From: Luscinia megarhynchos
Lineage: Eukaryota > Chordata > Aves > Passeriformes > Turdidae
Assembly (NCBI GenBank): GCA_034336665.1
Contig: JAPFBE010000013.1
Span: 18,951,056-19,015,055 of the forward strand
Length of the DNA stretch: 64,000 nt
Reading direction: 5' to 3'
This document shows, in pieces, positions 19,466-31,430 of the stretch. How positions within the stretch are numbered: position 1 is the stretch's first letter; every line of letters begins with the position of its first letter. The position numbers and the translations under genes are program-made. The notes beneath the pieces were generated by a model. It was not told the origin of the DNA, made no database searches, and saw only the letters and a program-made list of their open reading frames with translations.

Positions 19466-22400
19466 CTGAAGGAGAAACAAACAGAGACCAATTATGGGAA
19501 TAGTGGGAGAATTCTGTGAGTTATAATTTTAAAGTGTCTCCTTGCATAGATCAAACAGATGTCACTGAATTGAGTACTCACGGTTAATTTAAAAATAAAT
19601 TCAGGTACTTATCTTCCCAGCCAGTCTCCCCAGTTTCATAGCATTGCAGAAGCAGAGACCCAACTGCAGAGCAGCTGACCTGAAATGCAGAGCTGGCACT
19701 CAGAGGATAGGAGAAGGAAAGCCATAGCACACTATGTTTTGCTGTAGAAGTTGTGCTAGCAAAAGAGAGAACCTGAATACTCACTGTTTGGTGCTTACAC
19801 CTTTAGAGGGAGTTTTATATTTTTTTCCTTATGAAAGGAAGCCAAGACAATACCTGACTGAAGGGCAAATGAATTGCATACTTATCAAATGGGTAAGTAT
19901 TCACTAGTAAATTGTATTTCTTATTTCAATCCAGATGTCTTGTTATGATTTACAAACATCAAGTCATTTTCATTATTTGATGGGTGAATTATGCACCTAC
20001 AACTAGATATGTATGATCAAGTACATCAAGTGCACTGTGTGACAAGGTTATTAGTGGGTTTGGATTATATAGTTATTTAAAAGCAGTGCCATTCATAATC
20101 CTGGTAATTGTGGTCATCATCCCAACATTTAGGATATTGGCTTTGAGCCAGCAGCGTCTTCATTAAAATGACACTTCTAACATTAAATTGCAATTTTTCT
20201 TTAAGATATTATAAATTGAGTTGGGATGCTTCATGCCCCAAAGGCATACTGAGTCTCTGCACAGGCAGCAATCAAGAAAAACCACATTAGAGGGATTGGC
20301 AGTCTGTACTTTCTGTTATTATTGTTGCTGACTTAAAATTGCCACACTGCACTGGAGCCATCTGACTATGAATGGAGCATGGAAGTTCTAGTATATTTTT
20401 CTTTTTCATCAGTATTTCCTATGGTCAGCTCTGCATAAGAAGTTTTAAACTGTGGCTTCTGGGCCGTGGAGTACTTGCAGCTGGTTCATGTAAGGCTGTC
20501 TAGTCACGTAGCATGAGCCCTCTGCACTGAAAGCATCTCTTTTTTTAAATTTATTTTTTAAAAAGAGAAACTTTTCCACATGCACAGGTCCTGGAGTTCT
20601 CCTAAAACCATGCCAACTGCATGAGGAGAGGAAGAAAAAACACGACTGTTCATGCACAGCATGAGTCGGTCTGATTGAAACAGGATGCTGAAGAGGGTCC
20701 TACAGCCCCTGCCTGTCCCCTCCTCTTCCAGAGCTGAGCTCTCCCACTGTCAGGGCTGCTGAGTGGGAGAGGTGAGCTTTAAACTTCCCCTGGATGATAC
20801 CCTGCTTACCTCATTCCTAGGGGAGCACTGGGGAGGTACAGGAGCAGAGAAATGTGATGCTGGTTGCCCAAGCAAGGTCATCTCTGGATGTGTCCCCTGC
20901 AGGGTCTGGTGTCTGCATGTGGAAGCTGGGAAGGACAGCATGTGGAGATGGGTGCATCGAGCTCAGGGGAACAGCACCTGCCAGCCAAGGGGCAGCCAAA
21001 GGGGGCGTGAGGGAGTGTTTATGAACAAAACATAGAGGACTCCCACCTGGGATTTCTGCTGTGTGGGGGTGGCCCCCTGCAGCTGAGGGTCCAAGAGCTG
21101 GGAGAGCCTTTCTCTGCCTCCTCTGCCTCCCCCATCACCCTACAAGTTCTGCTGGACTGACTCCTGTATGTTTTACTTGCAGGTTTTTTATTTGCTGCTA
21201 TTCGCTCTGTAGCCCACAGCACACTGGGCTCTCACTGGTGAGGTTTGGGGAGCTCAGCCCTGTAGGTGGGACCCAGCCACTCCTATCTCAGCCAAAACAT
21301 TTTTTCTTCATTTGGGATACCTTTAGTTCAGAGTCTGACCTGCCTGCATATCCCTGCCAGTACTCACTGCACCACTGTTTGCCTCAATAAAGGACTAACA
21401 GCTTTAGACAGTCACCTTTGCTTTAACCTTTGCTAAAACTTTGCTTTAAGCTTTAGAATACTTCTTTTGCTTTTCAAACCTTAATTTCTGAGATTTTTAA
21501 ACATGCTGGCCTAGAAGGCAGTGCTTTCTTTTCAGGACTTTTCCCTTCTTCTACTGAAAGGAAAGGGGAGGAGAAGGGAATGGCTTTTCCTCACCGTGTC
21601 TGATCTCACTCAGCACTGTTCGTTGGAAAGATTTTATTCATTATTCATCATTATTCACCACAGATACAAAGCAGTTCAAAAGGAACAACTTACCCTGTAC
21701 TGCACATCAAAGCAAAACAATGGATTAGAAATGAAACCTCTGACTAACCTTCCCTTAGGAGGGTACAGCTGCCAGAGTAGCAAAATGAAGAATTGTGTTG
21801 ACGTCATTTGTAGTGCACAGTGTACAAAACTTCAAAAGTAATTATTAATCTGTAAATTCACTCCTGGGTTACCTAGATCTTTAAACACTGGAAGATTTTT
21901 CTGCACTAAATCTGGGCAAGCTATTGAGAAACTTTGTTTTGAACTATTTTTTGCATATCAAAACAAGCAAAAAAAAGAAAAGGCTGATACAGCAGATAAT
22001 GGTCCACATCCAATATAAACAGAATAGAACCAGAAAAATTACTTTTTTGCTGAAAGAAGTACAATCACATATTAGTAGCTTTAGAGAGTGTAAACTTCAG
22101 ATTGAGTTCATCCAAAGGTGTTAGGTATTCTTTGTAGGATTTCTCTAGAAAGACACACATCAGTTCTGCCAGCCAGCTGTTGTGGGAAACCTTTGGAATG
22201 CTGCATCTCAACGCAGTTGGTTTCAGAAAGGAGTTATACAGCTTGCCCTTTAAAGTTTTAGTGAACTTGAAAACATCATGACAGAGCTTGCCTTAAAATG
22301 ATTAAACTTCCTAATTAATGAGTTTTCTCTTTTCAGGCCTGAGAGTTTCCTTTTGGTGAGTCTAGAAGTCACCTGCCAACACCCACAGTTTTGATGTGAT

Positions 22401-22947
22401 TGAGAAGTTTTGTCTGCAAATAAACTGGGGGATATTGCAGAGTTTGGAGGCTTAGTATGAAACTGAGGATATGGTGAGGCTAAGCAGAGACTTCTCAGTA
22501 GGAAAGTCACTGTGGGGTCAGGAGATGGATCTGGGAGATGGAAGGCAGGGGTGTAATGGGAGGTGAAAGGAGAGGAGAACAATATGTCAGGCTGCTGCCT
22601 TTCCATGTGGCACTTTGGCAACCCCTCTGTGCAGCCTGGGACAAAACATCTCCTGCCAGCTCTTCTGCACAGCTTGAGAGCCAAACAGTTTTGGTACAGC
22701 AGGTGCTATGTAGTGGATAAAGATGACATCAGCATAAATAAGATGGCATCAGATAAATTTGAGGGCTTATTTTAACAGAGCCTTATCAGTCTATATCTGC
22801 AACGTCAGACTGATGTTGCAGAATGTGCAAATCTAAGATCTTTTTTAACCTCATTGATTTCAGGGTGAAGGATGTTGTCAGAGCCACCCACAGCTGTGCT
22901 CTCAGCAGCAAACAATCCTTGCTGCCCACAACCCACCCTAGAGTTCA
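19466..22947 (-). other. TMEM45A: TMEM45A 5' intron, proximal part
   Basis: Non-coding. A GC-richer segment at about 20690-21370 ends in a plus-strand AATAAA (near 21388). It could be an old LTR or a non-coding exon, but I cannot assign it. Nothing else is recognisable before the CR1 cluster. Confidence 0.5.
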
Positions 22948-23166
22948 TCATCTTAGATTGAATATCAGGAGAAATTTCTTCACTGAAAGAATTGTCAAGC
23001 CACTGCCCAGAAAAGTGGTGGGATCATCATTCCTGGAGGTATTTAAAAGACATGGAGATGTGACTCCTGGGACATTGTTCAGTGGAGGACTTGGCAGTGC
23101 TGTGTCAACAGTTGGACTCAATGACCTGAGAGGTCTTCTACCTAAACAGTTCTGTGATTCTATGGT
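22948..23166 (+). mobile_element. CR1 LINE 3' end, plus orientation
   Basis: CR1 3' region: 'gaatatcaggagaaatttct', 'cctggaggtatttaaaagac', 'ctcaatgacctgagaggtct', and the terminal 'ttctgtgattctatgg' tail. About 220 bp, heavily 5'-truncated. It lies in the likely first intron of TMEM45A, antisense to the gene, with its tail facing the CR1 that starts 200 bp further right. Confidence 0.9.
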
Positions 23167-23364
23167 CTGCCAGAGCTGTAAGCAGAATTGTGCCACAGGT
23201 GGGGGCCATGGCCCCAAGGCCACCCAGTCCCACCAGGTGCCGCATGCATTCCTTTAGCTGGTGACCTGCTTCACAACTTCAGCTCTGTCCAAATCCTCCT
23301 CCTAACCCTGCCAGGCAAAGCCAGTGGTTCTAATGCCTATGAAAGGCACACAGGCAGCTGGCAT

Positions 23365-24400
23365 CACAGAATCACACAGAATCACAGAATCACTGGGCTG
23401 GAAGAGATCTTCAGGATCATCGAGTCCAACCCGTGCCCTAACACCTCAACTAAACCATGGCACTGAGTGCCACATCTAAGCTTTTTTTAAACACATCCAG
23501 GGATGGTGACTCCACCACCTCCCAGGCAGACCATTCCAGTACTTTGTCACTCTTTCTGTAAAAAGCCTCTTTCCTAATATCCAACCTATATTTCCCTGGG
23601 CACAGCTTAAGCCTGTGTCCTCTGGTTCTGTCAGTTGCTGCCTGGATAAAGAGACCAACCCCCATCTGACCACAGCCACCTTTCAGCAAGTTCTAGAGAG
23701 TGATGAGGTCACCCCTGAGTCTCCTTTTCTCCAGGCTAAACACCCCCAGCTCCCTCAGCCATTCCTCACAGGGGTTTGTGTTCCAGCCCCTCACCAGCCT
23801 TGTTGCCTCCTCTGGATGTGCTCAAGTGTCTCAAAGTCCCCTAAACTGAGGGGACAGAGCTGGACACAGCACTCAAGGTGTGGCCTCACCAGTGCTGAGT
23901 AGAGGGGAAGAATGACCTCCCTGCTCCTGCTGGTCACACCATTCCTGGTACAGGCCAGGATGCTGCTGCCTTCTTGGCCACCTGGGCACACTGGTGACTC
24001 ATGTTCAGCCTGCCATCCATCAGCACCCCCAGGTCCCTTTCTGCCTGGGCACTGTCCAGCCACACCATCCCCAGCCTGTAGCACTGCAGGGGGTTATTGT
24101 GGCCAAAATGCAGGAACCAGCACTTTGGACTTGTTAAACTTCATCTTGTTGGACTCTGCCCATCCATCCAAAGTTCCAAGTCTCTCTGCAGAGCCCTCCT
24201 ACCTTCTAACAGATCAAACACACACTCCCATATTGCAGTGTCATCTGCAAATTTACTAATGAAAGACTCAATACCCTCATCTATGTCATCAATGAAAATA
24301 TTGAACAGACTGGCCTCAGCACAGACCCCTGAGGGTGACAGGCTCCCAGCTGGATGCAGCATCATTCACCACTCTCTGGGCCCAGCCATCCAGAAGAAAT
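23365..24400 (-). mobile_element. CR1 LINE, about 1 kb, retaining the reverse-transcriptase FADDT motif
   Basis: Starts with three tail units (acagaatca) and reads in reverse through the 3' UTR and the C-terminal part of CR1 ORF2. On the minus strand, 24330-24150 encodes a CR1-type RT segment, SLFNIFIDDIDEGIESFISK followed by FADDT (the catalytic [Y/F]xDD box). Further on, near 23850, is [15 protein letters not shown], the conserved CR1 ORF2 end. Frames are interrupted, so the copy is dead. It is the longest CR1 in the window, sense relative to TMEM45A. Confidence 0.92.
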
Positions 24401-26358
24401 AGACTGAGATGGTTGATTTCAATATCTTCCAATGTTTTGGGGATAGATGTTTCATATTTACCAGTTTAATTTCTAGTCTCCACTTTTGTGGGGTTCTAAG
24501 GCAAGACATGCAAGTGATATGGAGAAACCCTGCATACCACCTGTTTACTCAGGCTTCTCAATTGCTTCTGGAAGAACTAGGTTAGATTCCCTTTTATCCC
24601 CTTTCCCTTTAAAGGGACAGTCAGGGGTTTAGGCAGCACAACCTACATGGGACATGGACATAGCAGTAGCTGAGCCAGAGCCCTCCTGCAGCAGGCAGCT
24701 TCCCTTCCTTGCACATTCTTCTTCCACAGCAGTATGCCCTGCAATTTCCTGTGTTTGTCAAGCCCTAGGGGATGCTACAGAGGACTGTCGACCAGAAGTG
24801 TGGATTTCTTTTCCAGAAATGACAAAAGTTATAAAGCCACAAACTCACTCTGCTGCAATGCTTTCATTTCTGCTACACAACCATATGACAACAAAGCTTA
24901 AACCCAAAGATTAAACATCACCATTATTTTTGCTTCCATATGCTAGATTAGAAAACAGTGATGTGGAGTTTATAATATTTGATGGGAAGTGTTTATTTAT
25001 TCATAACAGCTGCGGGAATTGATTGTGATGTCGGTGAGAATGATGCACCCAGATAAGAGGAGGAAATAGCAATTGTAGGCATTTTCTAATCAGTACACAA
25101 GCTGTGATCATACAGCTTTTACAAAAGATGGAAACCAGCAAAGCTGAGATGCATGTTAGACAAAGAAAATCACAGACAAGTTTAATTCAGTACCAAAGTA
25201 TCCTACTTGCAGCTGAAGATCAATTCATGAGGCAAGTGCCTTTTGTCCTGCAGCCCTTGTGCTGTAAACACCACAGCCAGCCAGGCTGATCTGAAAAACT
25301 GTCTGCTCCAAGTACTTTGTTCACCAAACACAACCCTGATTTCATGTCATGACCGAAAGCATTTCAGTGATTACAGCTCCATGTTTCCAGATGAGATCAC
25401 TGCTCTGGTGTTAAGGAAATACTCAGCTGGCACCTATAGCTGCTTTAGAATTAGACTGAAACTAAGGATTGTGTGTATGAATGAAAGCAGGACACAACTA
25501 TTTGAAATGCTAAAAGATGGCAGGACAGCCTTGGTATTTTTAGCTTAGGGGTGTGGGAGATAAAGATTTTCAGGTACAGAAAACAAAGAAATGTTTCACA
25601 CATCTCCAAAGTCTGCAGGAGAAGAATGCAAGCCTTGAAAGGATCTTCAAGCCTGGAAGACAGGGATGAAAACCAAAAATCTATCAGCTGGCCCTAAAAA
25701 GGAGGGACTCAGACACAGTCTCCCACAGTGATGAGTTTGGGCCCACAACTTGTACCACTCTGTTATTTTTCAGTGCCTTGCATCTGTCAGAGACTCTCCC
25801 TTCCCAGATTTTTGTCAGCCCTCTGAGTGCTCCTCACTGTGTTTGTCATCTCCATGACCCTCAGTTTTCTGGCTCTCTTTCCCTGTTCTCTGTGCATCTG
25901 CTGTCTGTTTCTGCTCCCACAGATGAGCAGGCTATCTCCAGGGGTTATCCAGGGACAAGTACTACATAATAATCTTACCATTGGCTCTTGATATCTGAGC
26001 AGCTGCTCATCTGGGGATATGAAATTTTTCGTCTTCAGGACTGCCAAACTGGGGCCTTTTCCAGAGCACCACAAGTTCAAAAAACTTAAACATACAAAAA
26101 GTAAACCTAGAAAGGGCATGGGACACATAAGAGTAATTTTTTCCTATGAAAGATTCATAGTTCCTGTATTGGCCATAAACCCTGGTATTTGCTAGCACTG
26201 GCTGAAATAAAGAATAAAATAGCACCATCTCCCCTTTCCAGTCCACCCAGAGCTGGGCTCAGCTGCAGATCTTAGTGCTTCCCTGTTTTAACCCCAGTTG
26301 TGCCAGCTGGAATTCCTGCCTGCGGCCACTCTCCTTTTAAAGTCAATTCCTTTTATAA

Positions 26359-26895
26359 CAGAATCACAAAATCACGAAATCACAGAAGGGTTAGTGCTGG
26401 AAGGAACTTCTGCAGGTTGTCTAATCCAACCCCCTGCTGAAGCAGGTTTATCTAGAGCAGGTTGCCCAGGATTGCATCCAGATAGTTCTTGAATATCTCC
26501 AGTGGAGGAAACTCCACAACCCCTCTGGACAACACGTTCCAGTGCTCAGTCACCTGCACAGGAAGGAAGTTTTCCATTATGTTCAGGTGGAATTTCCATT
26601 ATGTTCAGTTTGTGCCCATTGTCCCTTGTCCCACTGATAAGATTCTGGCACCATCCTCTTGATGCCAGCCCTTCAGATATCTGTCTGCATTGATGAGATC
26701 CCCTCTCAACTGCCTCTTCTCCAGCTAAACTGGCCCAGCTCCCTCAGCTGTTCCTCTGAAGAGAGATGCTCCAGTCTCCTAATCTTACTTTACTCTCTGC
26801 TGGAGCCTCTTCAGTAATTCCTTGTCTTCCTTGAACTCAGGAGCCCAGAACTGGACACAGCACTCCAGCTGGGGGCTCACCAGGGCCCCACCACC
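26359..26895 (-). mobile_element. CR1 LINE fragment, minus orientation
   Basis: Begins with degenerate tail units (cagaatcac, aaatcacga) and 'gtgctggaaggaacttctgc'. It runs through 'ccagtggaggaaactccaca', 'ccccattgtcccttgtcc'-type text, 'agctccctcagctgttcctc' and 'actggacacagcactccagc'. It includes a local 22-bp tandem duplication (tttccattatgttcag) at 26571-26608. Confidence 0.9.
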
Positions 26896-27616
26896 TCACC
26901 CCCAGACTGGTGGGGGAGGATTACCTATGATCTTTAAAACAGTCCAAATCTCTTTCCGTGAACAGCCTCTGCAGGTCTCTAGATATTCCTGAAGTTCCAT
27001 GGTCCAGCAGAGGTTACACTGCCACTAGGAAAACTGCTCCATGGCTTTCCCACAAAAACCAGTTTTGTAGGGTGTAATCTCTGGCTCCTCTTTGTCGTTC
27101 CAGTTGTGCTCACTTAAATGTTCTCTGCTTCCTGGGAGAGAAAAGGCTTTCTAGCCTAGGAAAATGTCAAGAGAGCAAAAGTTTGATGTATCAACTGATG
27201 ATTTAGAGATCAGAGCCCTGCTCTGGAGAGGAGATGACATAAAATATGGTTTGGTTTCTGTTGGCATCCTTTTTATAGACCTTCTCCTACAGCATCTTGA
27301 CAGTACGGTTGGGGTTTCAGCGGAATGATCTCAAAACAGCAAAGCTGACAGGACTACTAGACTATGGAAAATGTTTGTAATAAGTACTAATGACCCCTTG
27401 GGCTGTGAAAGATCCTGTATTTGGCACTTACAAAGCTCTTTACTGACTCTTAGAATTTACTGCAATTGTTATTTATGTATCCAAACACTTCTTGAAAACA
27501 AGAAGATGAAACTCAAAAAAATGGGGGAGTCTACTAAGAAAATTTAATCTTTGAGTGGTCTTCAATAGATATTTTCCAACTATCTGAAAGAGAACTCTGT
27601 GCTTAAAGGAGGACAG

Positions 27617-27935
27617 GTCACAGAATCACAGAATCAATTGCCTTGGAAAACACTTATCAGATCATTGAGTCCAGCCCTTGATCACCACCCCATCAACTAC
27701 ACCGTGGGGCGTGTCCAGCCTTTCCACAAACACCTCCTGGCAGAGTGACTCCACCACCTCCCTGGGTGGTCCAAGCCAGGGTCTAATCACCTTTCTGTGA
27801 AGAAATTCTTCCTAATGTCGATCTGAAACCTCTCCAGGCACAGCTTAAAACAATGCCCTTCCATCCTGTCCCTACTTGCTCGGGAGAAGAGGCAGACCCA
27901 CACCTGGCTACAACCTCCTTTCAGGGAGCTGGAGG
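27617..27935 (-). mobile_element. CR1 LINE fragment, minus orientation
   Basis: Tail 'cacagaatcacagaatcaat', then 'tcattgagtccagcccttg', 'ccaccacctccctgggtggt', 'cacctttctgtgaagaaatt' and 'ctcgggagaagaggcagacc'. It belongs to the CR1 type with 'gagtccagccc' after the tail, like the 23.4 kb copy. It lies in the likely first intron of TMEM45A. Confidence 0.88.
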
Positions 27936-28583
27936 TGTGAAGGCATGGAGGTGTGAAGTGCAGGGCTTGCTGACCTCAACACGAGCTATAATTCTTTGCT
28001 GGCAAGGGTTGCTCCCTTACAATAACTACTGGTGACTGCAGAAAAGGCATTAGAATTTCTCTTCGTTATGTATAGTACCAGATATTGGAGTGACTGAAGC
28101 CTGTGAATGAGAAACTGGATTACAAAGAGGACCCTGCTTCAAGGAATCACCAAAAACTAACAAAGTATGGGAAGCAGAATTGTCATCTGTGCTGTGTGCA
28201 CTGGCAAGCTTTCATCTTAAGGACAGTCTCAAGTTGACAAAAATGGGAAGGGAGCTCAACAAATGTGAGGTCACTATTAAGTCCTTGATGGTTCTCATGG
28301 GAAGGACTTGTTTTTCTTACTGAAAAGCTACAAAGAGACTCAGTTTGCTAATGTGATGCTCATAACTGCTCATACTTGGGCAACAAGCAGGTGACACTTG
28401 TAAGAGTTGAACTTCTCCTGTCCCCTGCAAGGGAAAAGGCTGGAAACATGGGGCACATGTGTCCAGAATATTGGCTTCTGCTGTGACACTGTGCTTCATT
28501 TTGCTGTATTATTCCATAGAGAGCCAGCCACTTGTTCATGGATCTCTGCTTTCTGAAGTTACTCCATTAAAAGTTCATAATCT

Positions 28584-28798
28584 CATGATAGAATTATAGA
28601 ATAATTTGGGTTGGAAGGAGCCTTTCCACCTCTCTGGGCAACCTGTGCCAATGTCTCACCATCCTCCTCACAGGAAATTTCTCTCTTATATCTGCTCTAC
28701 ATAGACCCTTTTTTAGTTTAAAACCATTGTCCCTTGTCCTACAAACAAGCTCTACTAAAAAGTCTGTCCCCATCTTCAGCCACCTCATCTGCCTGTGC
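28584..28798 (-). mobile_element. CR1 LINE fragment, short, minus orientation
   Basis: Degenerate tail 'gatagaattatagaataatt' followed by 'gggttggaaggagcctttcc'. It then jumps to 'ctctgggcaacctgtgccaa', which in other copies lies about 100 bases further, so there is an internal deletion. It ends in 'aaaaccattgtcccttgtcc' and 'cccatcttcagccacctc'. Confidence 0.82.
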
Positions 28799-30849
28799 AG
28801 TACAGTTACATAGTGTGAGTCCTCATTGCAGACAAAGGGATTAAAAATAAATGTTTAAATCTTGTGGATTTGAAGATTGTAACCAATTATATGAGTGCTT
28901 AGGGCTTACAGCACTCTGCTGTCATAAGAAAAAAATATATAAAAATTATCAGTAATTTCCACAAAGTTTGCAGCAGAGCAGGTGGTGTTTGCACCTAGAG
29001 CTTTGCCTTGGCTAACCTGCCTTTGTACCTTGAAGTTTTCTCTACAGTCTTGTCTGTCAATCTCAGGCTGCCTGATAATACTGCTTCTCCAAGGGGAGCC
29101 AAATGGACTTCCTCTACCAGCTATAGCTTGGGGAAAACACACTATCAACAGCAGAAAGCTGTGTGGATCTAAACCAAAAAGAGAAACATTAATGAATAAA
29201 TGGGAGTGTTGGCAAGGTAGTCTGTAGCATTGATGCTAGCTGGGAGAAATGGCTGGCTGGCTTTGTCCCAGCTACAAGAGACAAAATGCTTGAGAGCTGT
29301 AGTTCCATTTCTCAGGACCACCTCATACTCATTAAATTGGAATCAGCTTGGGCTAACACAACATTAACAGAAACTGAAGAGTTGTCCATACAAGGCTACA
29401 GCAGCAGCAGCTTCAGTTCCTACAACCCCTCCAACATCACAGTTAACAGAGGGAGCAGACCCAGCAAGATCCTCTTCCAAAACCACTGGCATTACAGATG
29501 CTACACAATTTGTCTTGGAAATGTTTCCAGTGCAAGGTGATTTGGAGCAAGAGTGTTAGGAATTTTGCTCAGCATTAAACTGTTATAGCAGGCCCTGATT
29601 TAGGCATAAATTGATAAAAGGGATTTAAGTCTCCTTTTTGCCTTCTGGAGCAAAAAGCAGTGACAGGACCTAAGGTCTGGCTCATGCTCCAAGATGGGAT
29701 AGAACTGCCCCTGCAGAGAGTCACTCTACTAAAAATGAAGATATTTCAAAACCAAAGTCAAATTATTTGTAATTCCTGGGTTTGGGAGCCTGTCTTGCTT
29801 GTAGCTTGGGGGAGATGGTCAAAATCACTACTGCTGCCAACTGCAAGTGAGCATGAGCCTGTTTGGTCACATGTAAGAAAAAGGAGCCAGCTGACAAGAG
29901 TTTCAACACTGAGAAGTCTTGGTTCATGTACCTCTTCAGACTGGAAACAAGGAGCCCATTTTTGCACTGCTGCACTGGCCATCTGCAGTACTGACTAAAA
30001 TGATCTTTGCAGGCAGATTTGTGTGCAAGAACAGAGTAAACAGCAGTTTGCCTAAACACAGGCATAATTATTCCAGCCACTCCTTAAGGTCATTTGAGTT
30101 TTTTTCTCCAGCAGTTATTTCTACCCACAGTGTCCACAACTGAGAGAAATCTGTTTGGTTTGCTCAGCTTCATTTGGAAAGAGAAAAATACAGAAAAAGC
30201 CAGACAAGCAACCCTGAAAAGCAGCAAAAGACATCTGTGCAAAAGGTAACTCTAGAGTCAATGATGAATTTGCATCTAAAATGGATATTGAAAACATTCC
30301 TTTTACAAAATACTTAAAGTGACTTGGAGTACAACTTATGCTATAATTTAAAGAGCTCCACAGAAACAGCAATATAAGGTAATGCAAACAAAGTTATACA
30401 TAGTGGAGAAATCACAAGTCCTACATATACAAATGCATGGTAATCATCAAACACTTGGTTTAAAAAGGAAAAAGCAGAAATATTTTAGCCTTAAGTACTT
30501 CAGTTCCCAAACTCTTCAGAAAGCCCTTTATCTAAAAGATAATTTTTTTGATACCATGTCAAGTATTAAGTGTTATTAGCAGAGTAGAATATGATTTATT
30601 GATAAAAAATTGAAACAAAATTGAACATATCCAAGGTTATTCTGTTTTGAAATAAAATAAAGTGGCTAAGATAATTTTAGGGTTTTTCTCATGTAATAAG
30701 AAGTCATTAAGTACATTTAAATTCTTTTAATTTTTAAATTCTTAATTTTGCCTGAAAATTCAACTTTGGATGTACACCTCCATTTGACACATCCAGGAGG
30801 GTGGGAGAGGAAAAAATCACGTAGTAAACTTAGAACTAAGCCGCACAGT
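28799..30849 (-). other. TMEM45A: TMEM45A 5' intron, distal part
   Basis: Non-coding, AT-rich, without recognisable repeats, between the last CR1 of the cluster and the CpG island. Assignment as intron depends on the promoter inference. Confidence 0.5.
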
Positions 30850-31430
30850 TAGTGTTCCCTTTGTTCAGAACCTCGGCTGCACAGCCGCCGGCACGGGGCA
30901 GGGCGCTCCGGACGCCTGCGAGGGCCGCGCTCGCCTTTGAAAAGCGGCAACCTTCGCCCAAGCGACGGCTGGTTTCAAACTCCTTTCACCTCAGAAGTGC
31001 CCCCGCGGACCGAAGCGAGGCGAGCACGGAGCAGTTGTCCTTTCTGCCGGCGATATCCGACATCCCCGGCCCTGCCCTTACCTGCGCTGTGCCTCCCTCG
31101 CCGCCCTTCTCGCTGCCCGGCCCTCGGCAAGGCAGGACCCTCCGCCGGCGGCCCCGGGGATGCGCCGCGGCCGCTCCAGATGTTGGCGGCGCGGCCGCCC
31201 AGATGTTCCCCGCGGCCCCGCGGGGGACGGGCGTTCTGCTCCCCGCCTGGCCGGCAGGGAGCCAGAGCCGCCAGCGGAGAGGGGCTCGGGGAAAGCCGGG
31301 CTCCCGCGGGACCCGCCGCTGCCCGCCCCCTCTCCTGCCCCGCTTTCCAGGAAATCTGCCGGCAGCGGGGCTGCCCGCGGACAGCGCTCCCAGCAGCGCG
31401 GGCAGGCGAGGGAAAATAGGAAAAGTAGGG
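30850..31430 (-). promoter_or_regulatory. TMEM45A: CpG island; probable TMEM45A promoter and non-coding first exon
   Basis: A sharply bounded GC- and CpG-dense block in AT-rich surroundings (composition changes abruptly near 30840 and 31430). On the minus strand it holds a textbook donor, CAG/GTAAGG, with the last exon base at 31082. TMEM45A coding exon 1 begins with a splice acceptor at 19466, so an upstream non-coding exon is required, and this is the only CpG island between TMEM45A and LNP1. I infer transcription starts between about 31100 and 31430 and a first intron of about 11.6 kb. Long open frames across this block on both strands reflect GC content and resemble no known protein. Confidence 0.6.
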
